Source of the DNA: Drechmeria coniospora
Lineage: Eukaryota; Ascomycota; Sordariomycetes; Hypocreales; Ophiocordycipitaceae
Direction: 5' to 3'
Assembly (NCBI RefSeq): GCF_001625195.1
Contig: NC_054390.1
Span: forward strand, 9,707,222 to 9,771,221
DNA: 64,000 nt
The position numbers and the translations under genes were made by a program. A model generated the notes under the pieces. That model worked only from the letters and a program-made list of their open reading frames with translations, did not search any database and was not told where the DNA came from. Every line of letters starts with the position of its first letter. The first letter of the stretch is position 1. Positions 10,701 to 21,235 of this stretch are shown one piece after another.

Positions 10701-11027
10701 AAGAAAACGAAGCACGCCTCGGCATGCGTGCCGGACCGGACACATGCCACGTACCAGCTTGTCTCTGTCGTCCCGTGGTGGTTCAGAAGGTGGTTCCTGG
10801 TGCCAGCGAGTGGAGACGTGTCAGGATCTCCATGACGAGGACAAGACCGTCGGCCAAGACTGAAGACAACGAAGCATGCCTCGGCATGCGTGCCGGACCG
10901 GACACATGCCACGTACCAGCTTGTCACTGTCGTCCAGTGGTGGTTCCGAAGGTGGTTCCTGTGCCGGCGAGTGGAGACGTGTCAGGATCTCCATGACGAG
11001 GACAAGACCGCCGGCCAAGACTGAAGG
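10701..11027. repeat. Tandem direct duplication, ~162 bp x 2
   Basis: The block starting with CGAAGCACGCCTCGGCATGC near 10708 recurs 162 bp later as CGAAGCATGCCTCGGCATGC. Homology continues through the shared TGACGAGGACAAGACC stretch to GCCAAGACTGAAG in both copies. A few substitutions and small indels separate them. No coding potential is apparent. Confidence 0.9.
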
Positions 11028-11390
11028 AGGAAGGGGAGGCCTTGGGAAGAAAGGGCTTCCTCGGCATCTTGTGCGGGTGTCGACGAAAAACGGTGGCTAC
11101 TTTGGCAAGAGGTTGAGGTTCACCCTCTGTTCTCGTCGTCGGTGTTGGCCGTCAAGCTGCGGCATGTAGATGCGAGACTTTTGATGGACGGTGCTGCGTG
11201 TGCCGAAGTTTAATTGCAACTTGCTCTCTGCCGAAGTCTTTTCTGCTGCTTGTGTGCACCAGAAAGGGCCTGCCCTCGAGGCTCTGGATCTTTCATATCA
11301 CGTGCTGGCTGCACTGTCCTGCCCTGATGGGCGATTTAACCCTCAAGCAATGGCATGGCGGTATGGGCATGGCGGTATGGGCATGCCATT

Positions 11391-11505
11391 ATTTCTTCCA
11401 GGTATTTCTTCCAGGTATTTCTGCCGGGTATGTCTGCCGGGTGTTTCTTCCAGGTGTTTCTTCCAGGTATTTCTTCCAGGTATTTCTGCCGGGTATTTCG
11501 TCCAG
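11391..11505. repeat. 13-bp minisatellite GGTATTTCTTCCA / GGTATTTCTGCCG
   Basis: About nine head-to-tail copies alternate between TTCCA and TGCCG endings. The array follows a short duplicated GGCATGGCGGTATG motif (about 11352-11385). Confidence 0.9.
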
Positions 11506-12506
11506 CTATTACTTGCAGGGTTGGGAACATGGCCCCTCAGATGCCAACGGTGTTATTGCTCCATCTCAGGCTCCTTTTAGCCTCCGCAGGCAATAACGAG
11601 GCAAACGGTCGTCGTCTATTGTTCCCTGTCGAACTGAAGCCACAGCAAACTTTGTGACGCCTGATGGGCTGCAAGCATGAGACGCAAAATTCTCGGGGCC
11701 GGTGCAGCGAGCGAATGCTGGTAGGGGCAATTCACACAACACGCCCCCCCATCTTCAGTCTCGAAGGCATCACTATTACCGGGTGTCTGTACGCACGCGG
11801 ACAGTGGTACTTGTGCGTGCTGGCCATGCTTGCGTGGCGCCCCGAGGCACAGTCCGAGGTCGAGTCACCAACTCTGGGCGCTGGTCGTTGTCGATGTCGA
11901 TCGGGGGCGTGGGCCAATGCCGAAGGCTTCAGAAGCCAAGCTCGTGGGCCGCGTAACGGGGATGCGTCTAGATGAACGGTAGCCCGCATGGACCTCGCGG
12001 AGGGGCCGAACGCCGGTGGTGCATCCAAGACATGGTGAAGCTGCAGGGAAGGGAAATGGGATCATGATGAATGTCGTGGGAGAATCTGTGCTCGACGCAC
12101 ACACCGCATCTGTGCTTGCAGATACATGCACAGTGCGAGCCTACCGCACCACTCTCCTGCGTGCAGTTGCTCGAAGGAGGGTAGCATAGAGGGAACATTC
12201 GCATCCCTTTCGCGTCACGTCGTGCCATGGCGGCGGTTGGACCCAGCTGGACAAAGAGTTCCGTCGCTTGTGCCGTGCTGATCATAATTAATGGAGCGCC
12301 GATCCCAGCTCTGGATGGGATGGAGGGTCGATGGATTGGAAGGAAGCTTTTTGATCACGACGCGCTCGAGTCACCGCACGGCCAGGGTGCGTACGTTCAA
12401 GCACGTACTTGCGTATGTCTAGTCATGCAAGTGAAGCAAGCAAAGACGGCGTGGCTCGACGCACTGTGCGGAGTACGATATTGCACCGAACGATGCATGT
12501 CAAGCA

Positions 12507-12586
12507 CACCTACAGTCACTTCACAAGTGACGATTCAGTTTCGGCAGCGCTGCTCCTACAAATTGAATCGACATTTCTGCCACCCC
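12507..12586 (-). repeat. Dispersed ~80-bp structured repeat, copy A
   Basis: Read on the minus strand, this segment runs GGGGTGGCAGAAATGTCGAT, continues through TTTGTAGGAGCAGCGCTGCC and ends at GTGACTGTAGGTG. It matches 17757-17836 and 35061-35178 along its whole length. An internal inverted pair GATTCA...TGAATC flanks the CAGCGCTG centre, and the end holds GTCACTTGTGAAGTGAC. The three copies lie more than 4 kb apart in unrelated spacers, so it behaves as a dispersed element. No transposase or terminal duplication is evident. Confidence 0.8.
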
Positions 12587-12632
12587 ACTGTACAAGTATG
12601 TGCTGTACTGTACTTGAGTAGCGGACAAGTTG

Positions 12633-12667
12633 TCACCTCTGCCATGGCCATTACCAAGTTCCTGTAC
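12633..12667 (+). repeat. 35-bp dispersed direct repeat, copy 1 (partner at 17553-17587)
   Basis: TCACCTCTGCCATGGC, then Y, then ATTACCAAGTTCCTGTA occurs at both loci with a single C/T difference. Each copy lies within about 200 bp of a copy of the 80-bp dispersed element, but the relative orientations differ, so the two are not one rigid unit. Confidence 0.85.
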
Positions 12668-14006
12668 TTGTCCATACTGTTATCTGTATAGGTGTAAGTA
12701 CGGAGTGCTGTACTTGCATGTACTAGATGCACATGCTGTTACGGAGTAGTGGTAAGTACTAGGTACCTAGTAATTACAGTACAAGCACTCGCAGTCGATC
12801 GAGACAGCCTGGGTGGTCCAGCTAATAATTACAGTACTACCAAAGTAACACAAAGGCACAGGGTAGCACTCGGCAAGTGTAGTAATATTACTTCAAGTCC
12901 TGCAAGTAATGTATCAGCACTGGCGCCTGGATGCTGCTCCGTCGTAAATACTGAGATATTACCGTCCAGTATGTACTATGAATACATACCTAGGTACTAG
13001 GTATATACTCATTCGAACCCAAGTACTACTTGACATACCTTGCTTGTACAGAGTACTGAGGACTACTTGACCATACTATGTACCCAGGTAGGGAGCACTA
13101 GGTAGTAGGTAGTCCTCAGTACAAGCAGGGTACTACTCCCCCAATGCCAAGGTACAATGACATTGCAGTGTACTCTGCTCAGTACGGTACAAGCACTTAC
13201 GTAGGTACCTAGTACAGCAAGTAAGTACCTGTATAGTACCTAGTATACAGACTGCGGAGGAGGTGCAGAGCATGGTGTACTTACGTGATCACCTACGATT
13301 ATACCTTGCTTCAGTGGTCATGGGAGCATCACTGCACGAAACTACGAGCAAAACTACACACAAGCCGTTTCTGTCCCCTTTTCTCGGATGCCAACAAGTA
13401 CGAGGCGATGAAAATGGCTGCATGTACTGTAGATGCCAGACACCTCCGGTACAACCACAAGTAGCCTGTAGGTACCAGAAGGAGCTGCATGTAATTACTC
13501 CGTGCTCTACTCCGTACAGGCAATATTACTACCTGGTACAGTACGGAGTACCTGGTACCAAGCACTTGGTCAGTGCCTCAGTACTTGGTAGGTACTCGGT
13601 ACTGCATGGAAGACTCGTCATCGACAAGGTACCGCCAACGTGCAAGCGCAGCAGGTACACCGCCGGCTTCGTCTGCCTTTGCGCACGGCTGCAAGGTCGG
13701 AGAAGCCTCGTTCCAGCAAGGCGAGCCATTCGACTGCCGCCATGCCGCCAAGTGACTCCCAGCTCGAGCCTCCCTCGGGCATCAGCCGTCGGTCGAGAGT
13801 CGAGCCGGTCGTCGGCATGCCGGATCCCGCCTCGTCATCCTCTTCCCTCTCGACTCCCATCGATCCTTTGGACGGCGGCAGTCGTTCACCTACCCTTTGA
13901 CGGCACCGTCACGGCTGGGAATCGAAACAAGCATGCGTGCTGATCTAGGCTCGGTCGACTCGAAAGACGCCCAAGTACTCGTGCACAGGAGCCACCGCCC
14001 GGCGCC

Positions 14007-15501
14007 ATGGAGCTGACGACGTCGCTGGCCGTCGAGTCGTGGATCCTCTACGTTGTCGGCGTCGTCGTCGTCGTCGCCCGTCTCGTCTCCCGCAGCATCA
14101 AGCTGGGGAAATGGAGCAGGCTCCAGCTGGATGACTATCTCATCGTCTTCGCCCTCGTACGTGTGCCGCACCCGTCCCCGTCTCCGTCGTCGGCCTTGGC
14201 CTCGGCCGAGCGGAAGGCCGATGCATCCTGACATGTCGACGTTTCCCGCCTAGGTCAACTTTACCGGCGTCGTCGTCTCCATCAACGAGGTGGCCAAGAA
14301 CGGCAGCAACTACATGGACGCGGATGCCGCCGCCGCCCTCGACGACCACGGCGTCCAGAGGGCCGTCTACGGCAGCATCATGACCTTTGTCCTCGAGGTC
14401 TTCACCCTCACGGCCATATGGACCGTCAAGGCCTGCCTGCTGCTGCTCTACGCGCGGCTGACGCGGAACACGCTGCCGAAGCAGCACCTGCTCGTCAAGA
14501 TGGTCGCTTGGTACTGCGCCCTGACCTACCTCGTCGCCATGTTCATGTTCATCTTCTTCTGGTGCCACCCGACCGTCGAGTACTGGGCCGTGCCCGTTCG
14601 GAACCGTAGGCAACACGCGGCACCGCGGCGGAGGCCATGGCCGGCTGACGAGGACAGGGCAATGCGCGACGTACTACAACCACATGATCTTTGCCACGGC
14701 CTGCAACGTTTCGTCGGACATTCTGCTCTTCCTCATACCGATTCCCATCATCATCAAGACGCGTCTTCAAAATAAGAGGTGCCGTCGTCGGTCGTCTTCG
14801 AGTCTCACGTCAATCTTGTTGCTAACGGCAGGCGCAGGAAAATCATTCTCTGCTTCATCCTCGGCTTGGGAATCTTTAACGTAGCCCTGGCCCCTCGCCC
14901 CCCCCCCCCCTCTCTCCTCCCTCCGGATGCCCCACTCGGCTGATGAACTGATTCGAGGCCGTAGATTCTTGCCGCCATCCTCAACCGATACTGCAACTTC
15001 AGCTCGCCCAACTCGTACGTCTTCCTGTTCTGGTACGTGGCCGAAGTCGGCGTCGCCATGATGGTCGGCAACCTGCCCCTGTGCTGGCCCATCGTACGCC
15101 TGATGATGGGCAGCCGGGAGGCGACGCAAACGCCGTCGTACCAGATCGAGACGATTGGCGGCGAGGGTCGCAAGAATCGACGGGCCAAACCCCTCGCCGC
15201 GGCAAGGGCGAGCATCATGAGCATCGAGTGGGGCAAGCTCGACGACCAGGAATGCGGCCCGACGGCCAGGGAGGCACCGCATAGCCACCACGCGGCGTCG
15301 GAACAGGGGAGCCAGATTGAGCTGGTGCTACGGGAACACGACCTGAGCCTGCACGACGACGACGCGGTCGCCGCGGGCGAGGAAAAGGAAACCGCGAGCG
15401 AGCGGCGAGTCATTCTCACGGGGTCGGCGGAACCCAAGGGAGACATGGACTCGGCCATGAAGCCGGTGGACGTGATTTCGGATTCGCAGCTCGACCGATG
15501 A
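14007..15501 (+). CDS. Fungal rhodopsin-domain (PTH11/SAT4-like) integral membrane protein
   Basis: Five exons: 14007-14156, 14254-14605, 14658-14778, 14838-14880 (43 nt) and 14965-15501. All junctions are GT-AG and in phase, giving 400 residues. The product has about seven hydrophobic segments, starting with ILYVVGVVVVVARLVSRSIK, then WTVKACLLLLYARL, LVAMFMFIFFWCHP, SSDILLFLIPIPIII, KIILCFILGLGIFN and YVFLFWYVAEVGVAMMVGNLP. The motifs LDDYLIVFAL, QCATYYNHMIFA and NRYCNF are typical of the fungal rhodopsin-like domain. A long polar cytoplasmic tail (about 130 residues) follows. Some relatives (PTH11) act as plasma-membrane sensors of surface cues, and most are uncharacterised. Intron 4 contains a C homopolymer near 14899-14911. 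Confidence 0.9.
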
Positions 15502-15701
15502 CACCAAGAATCACGAGTCGCCGGCAACGCGGGCTTCGTCGGTCAGCCGCCTCGGGTGGAGCGAGCGTCGACCAACCACCCGCACGAGGTCCAATTAATA
15601 CCGTCCACGCACCGGCCGGGGTGCGGATGGCGGCTCCAGGCGACTAATGTAAGCAAGCAGAGGTTCAATTTGACAAGTCTACTCGTCGGCCGTCGCCTCC
15701 A

Positions 15702-16734
15702 TCATGCCTCGTCCGATACCTTGACGATGACTTTTCCCCTCGGCCTGCCTAGCTCCGCCTTGTCCCAGGCCTCGGCAAAGTGGGCAAAGTCGAGGACGCT
15801 GTCGATGCTCGGCTTGAGCTTGCCGGCCTCGAGCAAGGCCGTGATGGCAGCCAGATGCTTGCCGAGCGGGGTGATGACGAACCACAAGCTCCGGACCGTC
15901 TTGGTCACGTCCGAGGGCCGGCTCTTCTCCGGCTCGCTGCACACGCTCACGAGCTTTCCGCTCTCCTTCACGGCGTACCAGGACTGGGCGAGCGACGATC
16001 CGCCGATGCAGTCGAAGACGAGATCAACGGGTCGAGAGGCGGCATCCGCGGCCACCCAGTCGCCGATGGACTGCTTCGTGTAGTCTATCGTTTCCGTCGC
16101 GCCGAGCTCGCGCACGAATCCCTCGTTCTTGGATCCGACGACGGCCACGACGGCGGCCGCTCCGGCGACTCGGGCGAGCTGGACGGCCCAGCTGCCGACG
16201 GCACCGGCTCCGGCCGTGATGAGGACGCGGAGCTTCGCGTTGCTGGCCAGCGCCGCCGGGTCGCCCTCGAGGGCCAGGGGGTCTAGGGTGGGGGCCCTGG
16301 GTGAAGAGCGACTGGTAGGCGGTCAGCGCGCTGATGGGCGTCGCCGCCGTCTCGGGCCAGCCGAGGTTCTTGGGCCGAATGGCAAGCTCGGACACGCGGG
16401 CCAGCGTGTACTCGGCGGCGGCGCCGGGGCGGTTCGCCTCGATGCGGGCGTAGACCTCGTCGCCGGGCTTGAAGCCGCCGGCTGCCGGGGCCGAGACGAC
16501 GATGCCGGCGAGGTCCTGGCCGGGGATGGAGATCTTGTCGTCGCCGATGAACTCGGGCGCCCAGAGAGCCCAGTCGAGCTCGCCCTTGCAGGGTGCCGTG
16601 GCGTGGACCTTGACGAGGACATCTTCGGCATGCGTGGGCACGGGAACGGGTATCTCGGACATGGTGAGCTTGTGAGAGTTCTTGTCGGGCTGGAGAACGG
16701 CCCTCATCGTCTTTGGAAGGTTGGGCGAAGCCAT
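15702..16734 (-). CDS. MDR-superfamily zinc-independent oxidoreductase (quinone reductase-like), frameshifted
   Basis: The start at 16734 gives MASPNLPKTMRAVLQPD, a typical N-terminus of quinone-oxidoreductase-type MDR enzymes. It is followed by PGQDLAGIVV, KPGDEVYAR and ALTAYQSLFTQG. The second half, in another frame, carries the Rossmann motif ITAGAGAVGSWAVQLAR, then LGATETIDY and VFDCIGG, ending RGKVIVKV at 15702. Both halves belong to one protein of about 343 residues. The frames switch near 16285-16300, within or beside a C-rich run (GGGCCCCCACCC), by one extra base. No intron with plausible splice signals fits. The family reduces quinones or enones with NADPH. This is either a sequencing or assembly indel or a recently broken gene; the rest is undamaged. 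Confidence 0.82.
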
Positions 16735-17552
16735 GGTGAATGGGCGAGTATGTGTATACGGGTTGGAGCGTGATGAAGGACGGGAAACGCACAGGAGCAC
16801 CGCACAGGAGCACCGCACGGAAGAGGGCAGGTAATAAGTGAGGGAGCGAGACGGGGACGATTCGTCATGAATGCATAATGCCATGTCGATGCCGTCCATC
16901 TCGAGACTAGCATCCGCCCACGTCGCCGAGATTCCCCGCGCCAGCCGCCGCCTCCGAGGTGTGGCGATGACATTTACAGCTGCAATATCGCCGAGCAGTG
17001 TGTGGTGCAAGTACTGCTACTTGTCGGCAGAGCAGGTTTTGCTGTAGAATGGCGGGACTTGACACGTACTCGCCTGCGAGACTATGTACCCAGTACCTAG
17101 TGCCTCTGAATCAGGGGATGGAAAGGTCCGAAGCTCCCGGCGGCAGTGGGCAGTAGCCTATCGGCGGCAGTGGGCAGTAGCCTATCGGCGGCAATCTTGG
17201 TGGGGGTTGTGTGCTAGAGTCAGTGGTTGTATGAACTAGGTACTTGCTTACCTATGTACCTAGTACGTACACCTAAGTACCAGTACAATGCAGTATGCAT
17301 TGGTATACTGTAGGATAAAAGTACGCCTGTACCCTCATTCGCCGCTTCATCGCCCGCAGCTATACTTGCTTCTAGGAGCATCAGCTGTGTTGCTGCCTTG
17401 TTTTCTGGCATCAGCCATGGGCCGGAGAGGCCTTTCATTTTTATCCATGTAGCAGTCGGTAACGTCTGATAGTAAGACCACGTACTGGATGCCTCTACGG
17501 AGGAATACGGAGCACAATAAGTACTCTGTATCTGGCAATGAGTTGTACCTCC

Positions 17553-17587
17553 TCACCTCTGCCATGGCTATTACCAAGTTCCTGTAG
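17553..17587 (+). repeat. 35-bp dispersed direct repeat, copy 2 (partner at 12633-12667)
   Basis: Matches copy 1 with one transition. It lies about 170 bp before copy B of the 80-bp dispersed element. Confidence 0.85.
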
Positions 17588-17756
17588 TACTTGTACAGTA
17601 CGCGGCGAGTTTCCCGCACGGTCTGTTCCTGGCGGCCAGTGCGTGTGCTTCTGATGAGCTTGTACTGCATGCTTGCCCCTATACTTGCAGTACACCTGCT
17701 GTAGTTGTAGGTGCCATGTGCTGTACTGTAAATCCCCCGCAGCGCCCGGTACGGTA

Positions 17757-17836
17757 GGGTGGCAAAAATGTAGGTTCAGTTTGTAGGAGTAGCGCCACCA
17801 AGACTGAATCGTCATTTTTGTCAAGTCACTGTAGGC
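17757..17836 (+). repeat. Dispersed ~80-bp structured repeat, copy B
   Basis: Same architecture as copy A: GGGTGGCAAAAATGTAGGTT, TTTGTAGGAGTAGCGCCACC, GACTGAATCGTC and a TTGTCAAGTCACTGTAGG end. The left GATTCA arm is altered to GGTTCA, while the right TGAATC arm is intact. Confidence 0.8.
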
Positions 17837-18377
17837 GCACGCCGCAGTCAGTAATCCGTTGCTGTCGGCACTGTGCTTCGATGCTGTGCTCCTGCTCCAG
17901 CAGTCAAGATACGTGTACTCTGCACTCGGATAAATCACCGCTCGCCAACCGTCAAAGGGATTCCAATCCAACGAGGCATCCTTGCGTCGACCTCATCCAC
18001 GCCGTTGCAGCATCTACACGAGGATGACGACAGGCGGCACCAGCATTCCCGAGCCTCCGGTTCCCTTTCCCCCTTTCCGTGGCCGCCCTGCGAGTCGTGC
18101 TGGAAGCGGTCTGCAGGGATTGCAATGGAATCGGCAACGGCATCGGCATCGTTTCGGGCGAGCAAGGATCCAATGTCGACTCTCTACTACCACGGCCAGT
18201 GTCGGTATGCCTTGCCTGCCTCGTCGTCGGGCGGCGGCCTTTGAGGGTCCAGGTACGAAGCAGTTCGTCGTTCGCCCCAGGAACACCTCATCAGCCCTCC
18301 GGTGCCAGGACGCAGATGGGGTTGAGATCATCTCCAGAAGACGCTGAGAGTGTTCAACCAGTCCGTCGCCCGAATAT

Positions 18378-18440
18378 CCTTTGCCCGCGTCCTTTGCCCG
18401 CGCCTTTTGCCCGCGTCCTTTGTCCGTGTCCTTTGCCCGC
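18378..18440. repeat. Short tandem repeat CCTTTGCCCGCGT
   Basis: Five or so 13-nt units (CCTTTGCCCGCGT and CCTTTTGCCCGCGT variants) in GC-rich noncoding DNA. Confidence 0.85.
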
Positions 18441-20654
18441 TGCTCTCCGTCTTGGCTTCCTCGACTGTGCCCCGTCAGCCGTACCAGTGTCGTCTTTGGA
18501 ACCTCGACGAACGGTGGCTAGAGCAGCATCGGGTCCCATGGACAGGAAATCGGACAACGGTGGGTGAGCGCTGGCATCGTCGGCATCGGTGGCATCGCCT
18601 GCTTCGGATGGCCGAGACGTTGCCAAATTCGGTCGTGTTCGACTGCCTTGCTCGTCTTCTCTGCCGCCACCCCAAAATGTTTGGACGTCCTTCTCGGCCA
18701 CGCCATGATTGACGGCATCATCGGCGGAGAGGCCCTCTCGGCCGTCGGTGGCAGTTCAGTTGACCTTGATCGTTTGGCGTTTCGTCCCCCCCGTCGTCGT
18801 CCTTTCGTGGCCATGCCATCTTTTCACGGATGTGAGCTGCTTGGCAACCCCCTTGCCGTTCAAATGGTGCCTTTCAATCGCTTCGATGGAACTGCCTTTA
18901 TTTGGTGGCAGTCGCAACCAGACCACGGCCGGTGTCGTGCAGCGTCGACGGCCGTTTGCTCAGCGCGAGTTCGTTTAGCCCGACGCCGTGGGCAGGCCAT
19001 GTCGACACCTCGGAAGACCTCGGAAGACCTCGGATAAAGGGGATTTCCCGCTTTCTGGGCACCCGAGTTCATGCTGCAGTCATCCTTGGAGATGGGCTTC
19101 CGGGTCGTCAAGTTGGCCGCTCGGAGCCGCCAAAGGCCTCGCCCTGTTTCGCCGCAGGATCCGACCGTCGGGTTCGCGCTGGGCACCGTCTCGAAGAGCC
19201 AGTTGCCGGTCCGCCGAGGCCACGACGGTGCCATACCGGGCCTCATGCCCCTCCAATGCCCACAAGGTCGATAATGCGCTCCTCGGCGAGTCGGCTGATC
19301 GGAAGCGAGCGCGGCGAACAAAGACGGGCGGCATGCTTTTTCCTGCCCCGCGGGCATGTGGCATCGACTGCTCGCCCGGTGCCCCCTGCTCCGGATCAAC
19401 GTCGACATGGAAGCTCCCCATTGTTCGCTCGGCAAGCAACGCCAACACCCCCACACGCCCTGGTGATTCCTAGCAGCGTGAGTGCGCGCATTTCGGTCGG
19501 AAACTGCACGCACGCGCCCGCCGCCAGCCCATATCCTCGCGTTTCGCAAGGCTCGTCCGAGGCTGCCGCGGCCGGTCGGTTCGGTCCAGGGGTGTCGCTC
19601 GTGAAACAGATGCAACCTGCGCAAGACACCTTCGAGACTCCGTCTTCCGTCCGTCTAGCATTGGCCAAGGGCTGGCTGTCGCATTGTGCCGAGGTGGGAC
19701 AAGGAATCGGCCAAGTCGTCGGTGTTGCTCTTCACGCCATCGCCCATCGGCCTGCCCTCCGGGTGAGCTGCCAGCTCGACGCTGCTCTACGCATCAGCCG
19801 CCGTTGGGTACTCGTCACCCCTCGGGCAAGATGATCAAAGCTGCCACATCCGACGACGCGTTGGCACGACTCGGACCAAATCGAACGGCTACGGAGCGGC
19901 TTCACGCGGAGCCTCCGTCCTGCCAAGCGGCACTGGCAATCTCGCAGGGGCATTCATTTCATGTGCCACCACTTTACCCGTCGGCACTCTGCACCTGCTG
20001 CGCATGTACATGCAGGTGCACCGTACAGTCTGCACTCCATGCAAGCATGGGGTTGAGAGGAGCATCCTGCACAGATGATGCGATGAAACCAGAGTCCCAC
20101 AACGGCGGATACCAGGCGCCCCGAGGGCCTGCGTGCTGCCGATCAATGCGCAGGGAGGGCATGCGACTCCATGGCGATGCCGGCTTACCATGTTACGTAC
20201 TCGCATGCATGCACCCTCGCGAATACGTCGTACTCGGCATCGTCGCAGGAATGTTGCACGCCCATGCACGCTTCCTGCCGATGGTACTCGGAATGGGCGG
20301 GATCCATTCAGGAGGGGCATGTTTGTTCCTCATGCAGCACGGCGTGGGAGCCAAAGGAACATTGCCAACATTAATACTTGCTTACTCGAGGAGCAATAAT
20401 AGGTGCAACAAGTGTACGGAGTACTGCAAGTGGCACTCGGACTCTACCAAGTGCAGTACTGTAGAGACGATGCATGGTGCGCTTGCCTCGGCATGTGTTG
20501 TCCATGTCTTGGCCGCGATTCTCGGCTCCTGCGAGGGACCGTGGTGCTAGTCGGTGAGTCATGAATAATACTCCCCATCCCTACTCGGTGCGGAGCATGC
20601 CATCTCGATGAGCCGAGCAATCAGTGCTGACGGTGATGGACGACGACAAGGCCG

Positions 20655-21235
20655 GGGATTTAACGTAGGTGCACCTGAAAGGTCGTCGAATGCTTGTATT
20701 CCCACTCCGTCGGGTGTTGCATTTTTAACATGTCCGCACGACGGTACGCCAAAGGCCGGGGATTTAATGCAGGTGCACTTGAAAGGTCGTCGAATGCTCG
20801 CATTCCCACTCCGTCAGCGGCCTATGGTGTTGCATTTTCTACATGGCCGCACGACGGTACGCAAAAGGCCGGGGATTTAATTCAGGTGCACTTGAAAGGT
20901 CGTCGAACGCCCGCACTTGAAAGATTGTCGAATGCTCGTATTCCCCCTCCGTCAGCGGCCTAGGGTGTTGCATTTTTAACATGTCCGCACGACGACGCGC
21001 AAAAGGCCGGGGATTTAATGCGGGTGCACTTGAAAAATCGTCGAATGCTCGCATTCCCACTTCGTCAGCGGCCTATGGTGTTGCATTTTTTTCATGTCCG
21101 CACAATGGTACGCCAAGGCCGGGGATTCAATGTAGGTGCACTTGAAAGGTCGTCGAATGCTCGCATTCCCACTCCGTCCGCGGTCTATGGTGTTGCGCTT
21201 TTTTACATGTCCGCACGATGATACGCAAGACGCCC
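20655..21235. repeat. Minisatellite with ~112-bp unit, five to six copies
   Basis: Units begin with AAGGCCGGGGATTTAATGCA and continue GGTGCACTTGAAAGGTCGTC, a GAATGCTCGCATTCCCACTC core and a CGGCCTATGGTGTTGCATTT end. Starts lie near 20658, 20752, 20866, 21003 and 21116. The GAATGCTCGCATTC core is itself a perfect 14-bp palindrome. One copy contains an internal partial duplication (about 20885-20940). Confidence 0.93.

Larger units (their letters stand above)
7787..14006. other. 6.2 kb gene-free region
   Basis: I find no ORF with recognisable domains or a convincing exon structure. The left half (7.8-10.2 kb) is relatively AT-rich and ordinary. A 162-bp direct duplication lies at 10701-11027 and a 13-bp minisatellite at 11391-11505. 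From about 12400 to 13640 the DNA becomes strongly GTAC-rich with many TACTCCGTA-type words and short GTACCTAGTAC-like palindromes. Dispersed repeat copies lie at 12507-12586 and 12633-12667. The last ~350 bp precede the rhodopsin-domain gene and presumably contain its promoter. Confidence 0.7.

Noticed and set aside
13000..13020. tRNA B-box-like ATTCGAACCC
   Set aside because: No matching A box or cloverleaf around it. I found no confident tRNA in the window.
15702..16734. Micro-intron explaining the frame change in the MDR gene
   Set aside because: The frames meet within about 20-30 nt, with no GT-AG pair at a realistic intron length and no branch site.
18860..19834. Overlapping 254-aa and 310-aa open frames on opposite strands
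   Set aside because: Both are Arg/Pro/Ser-rich without motifs or secondary-structure-like patterns. Two overlapping frames suggest GC-rich noncoding DNA.
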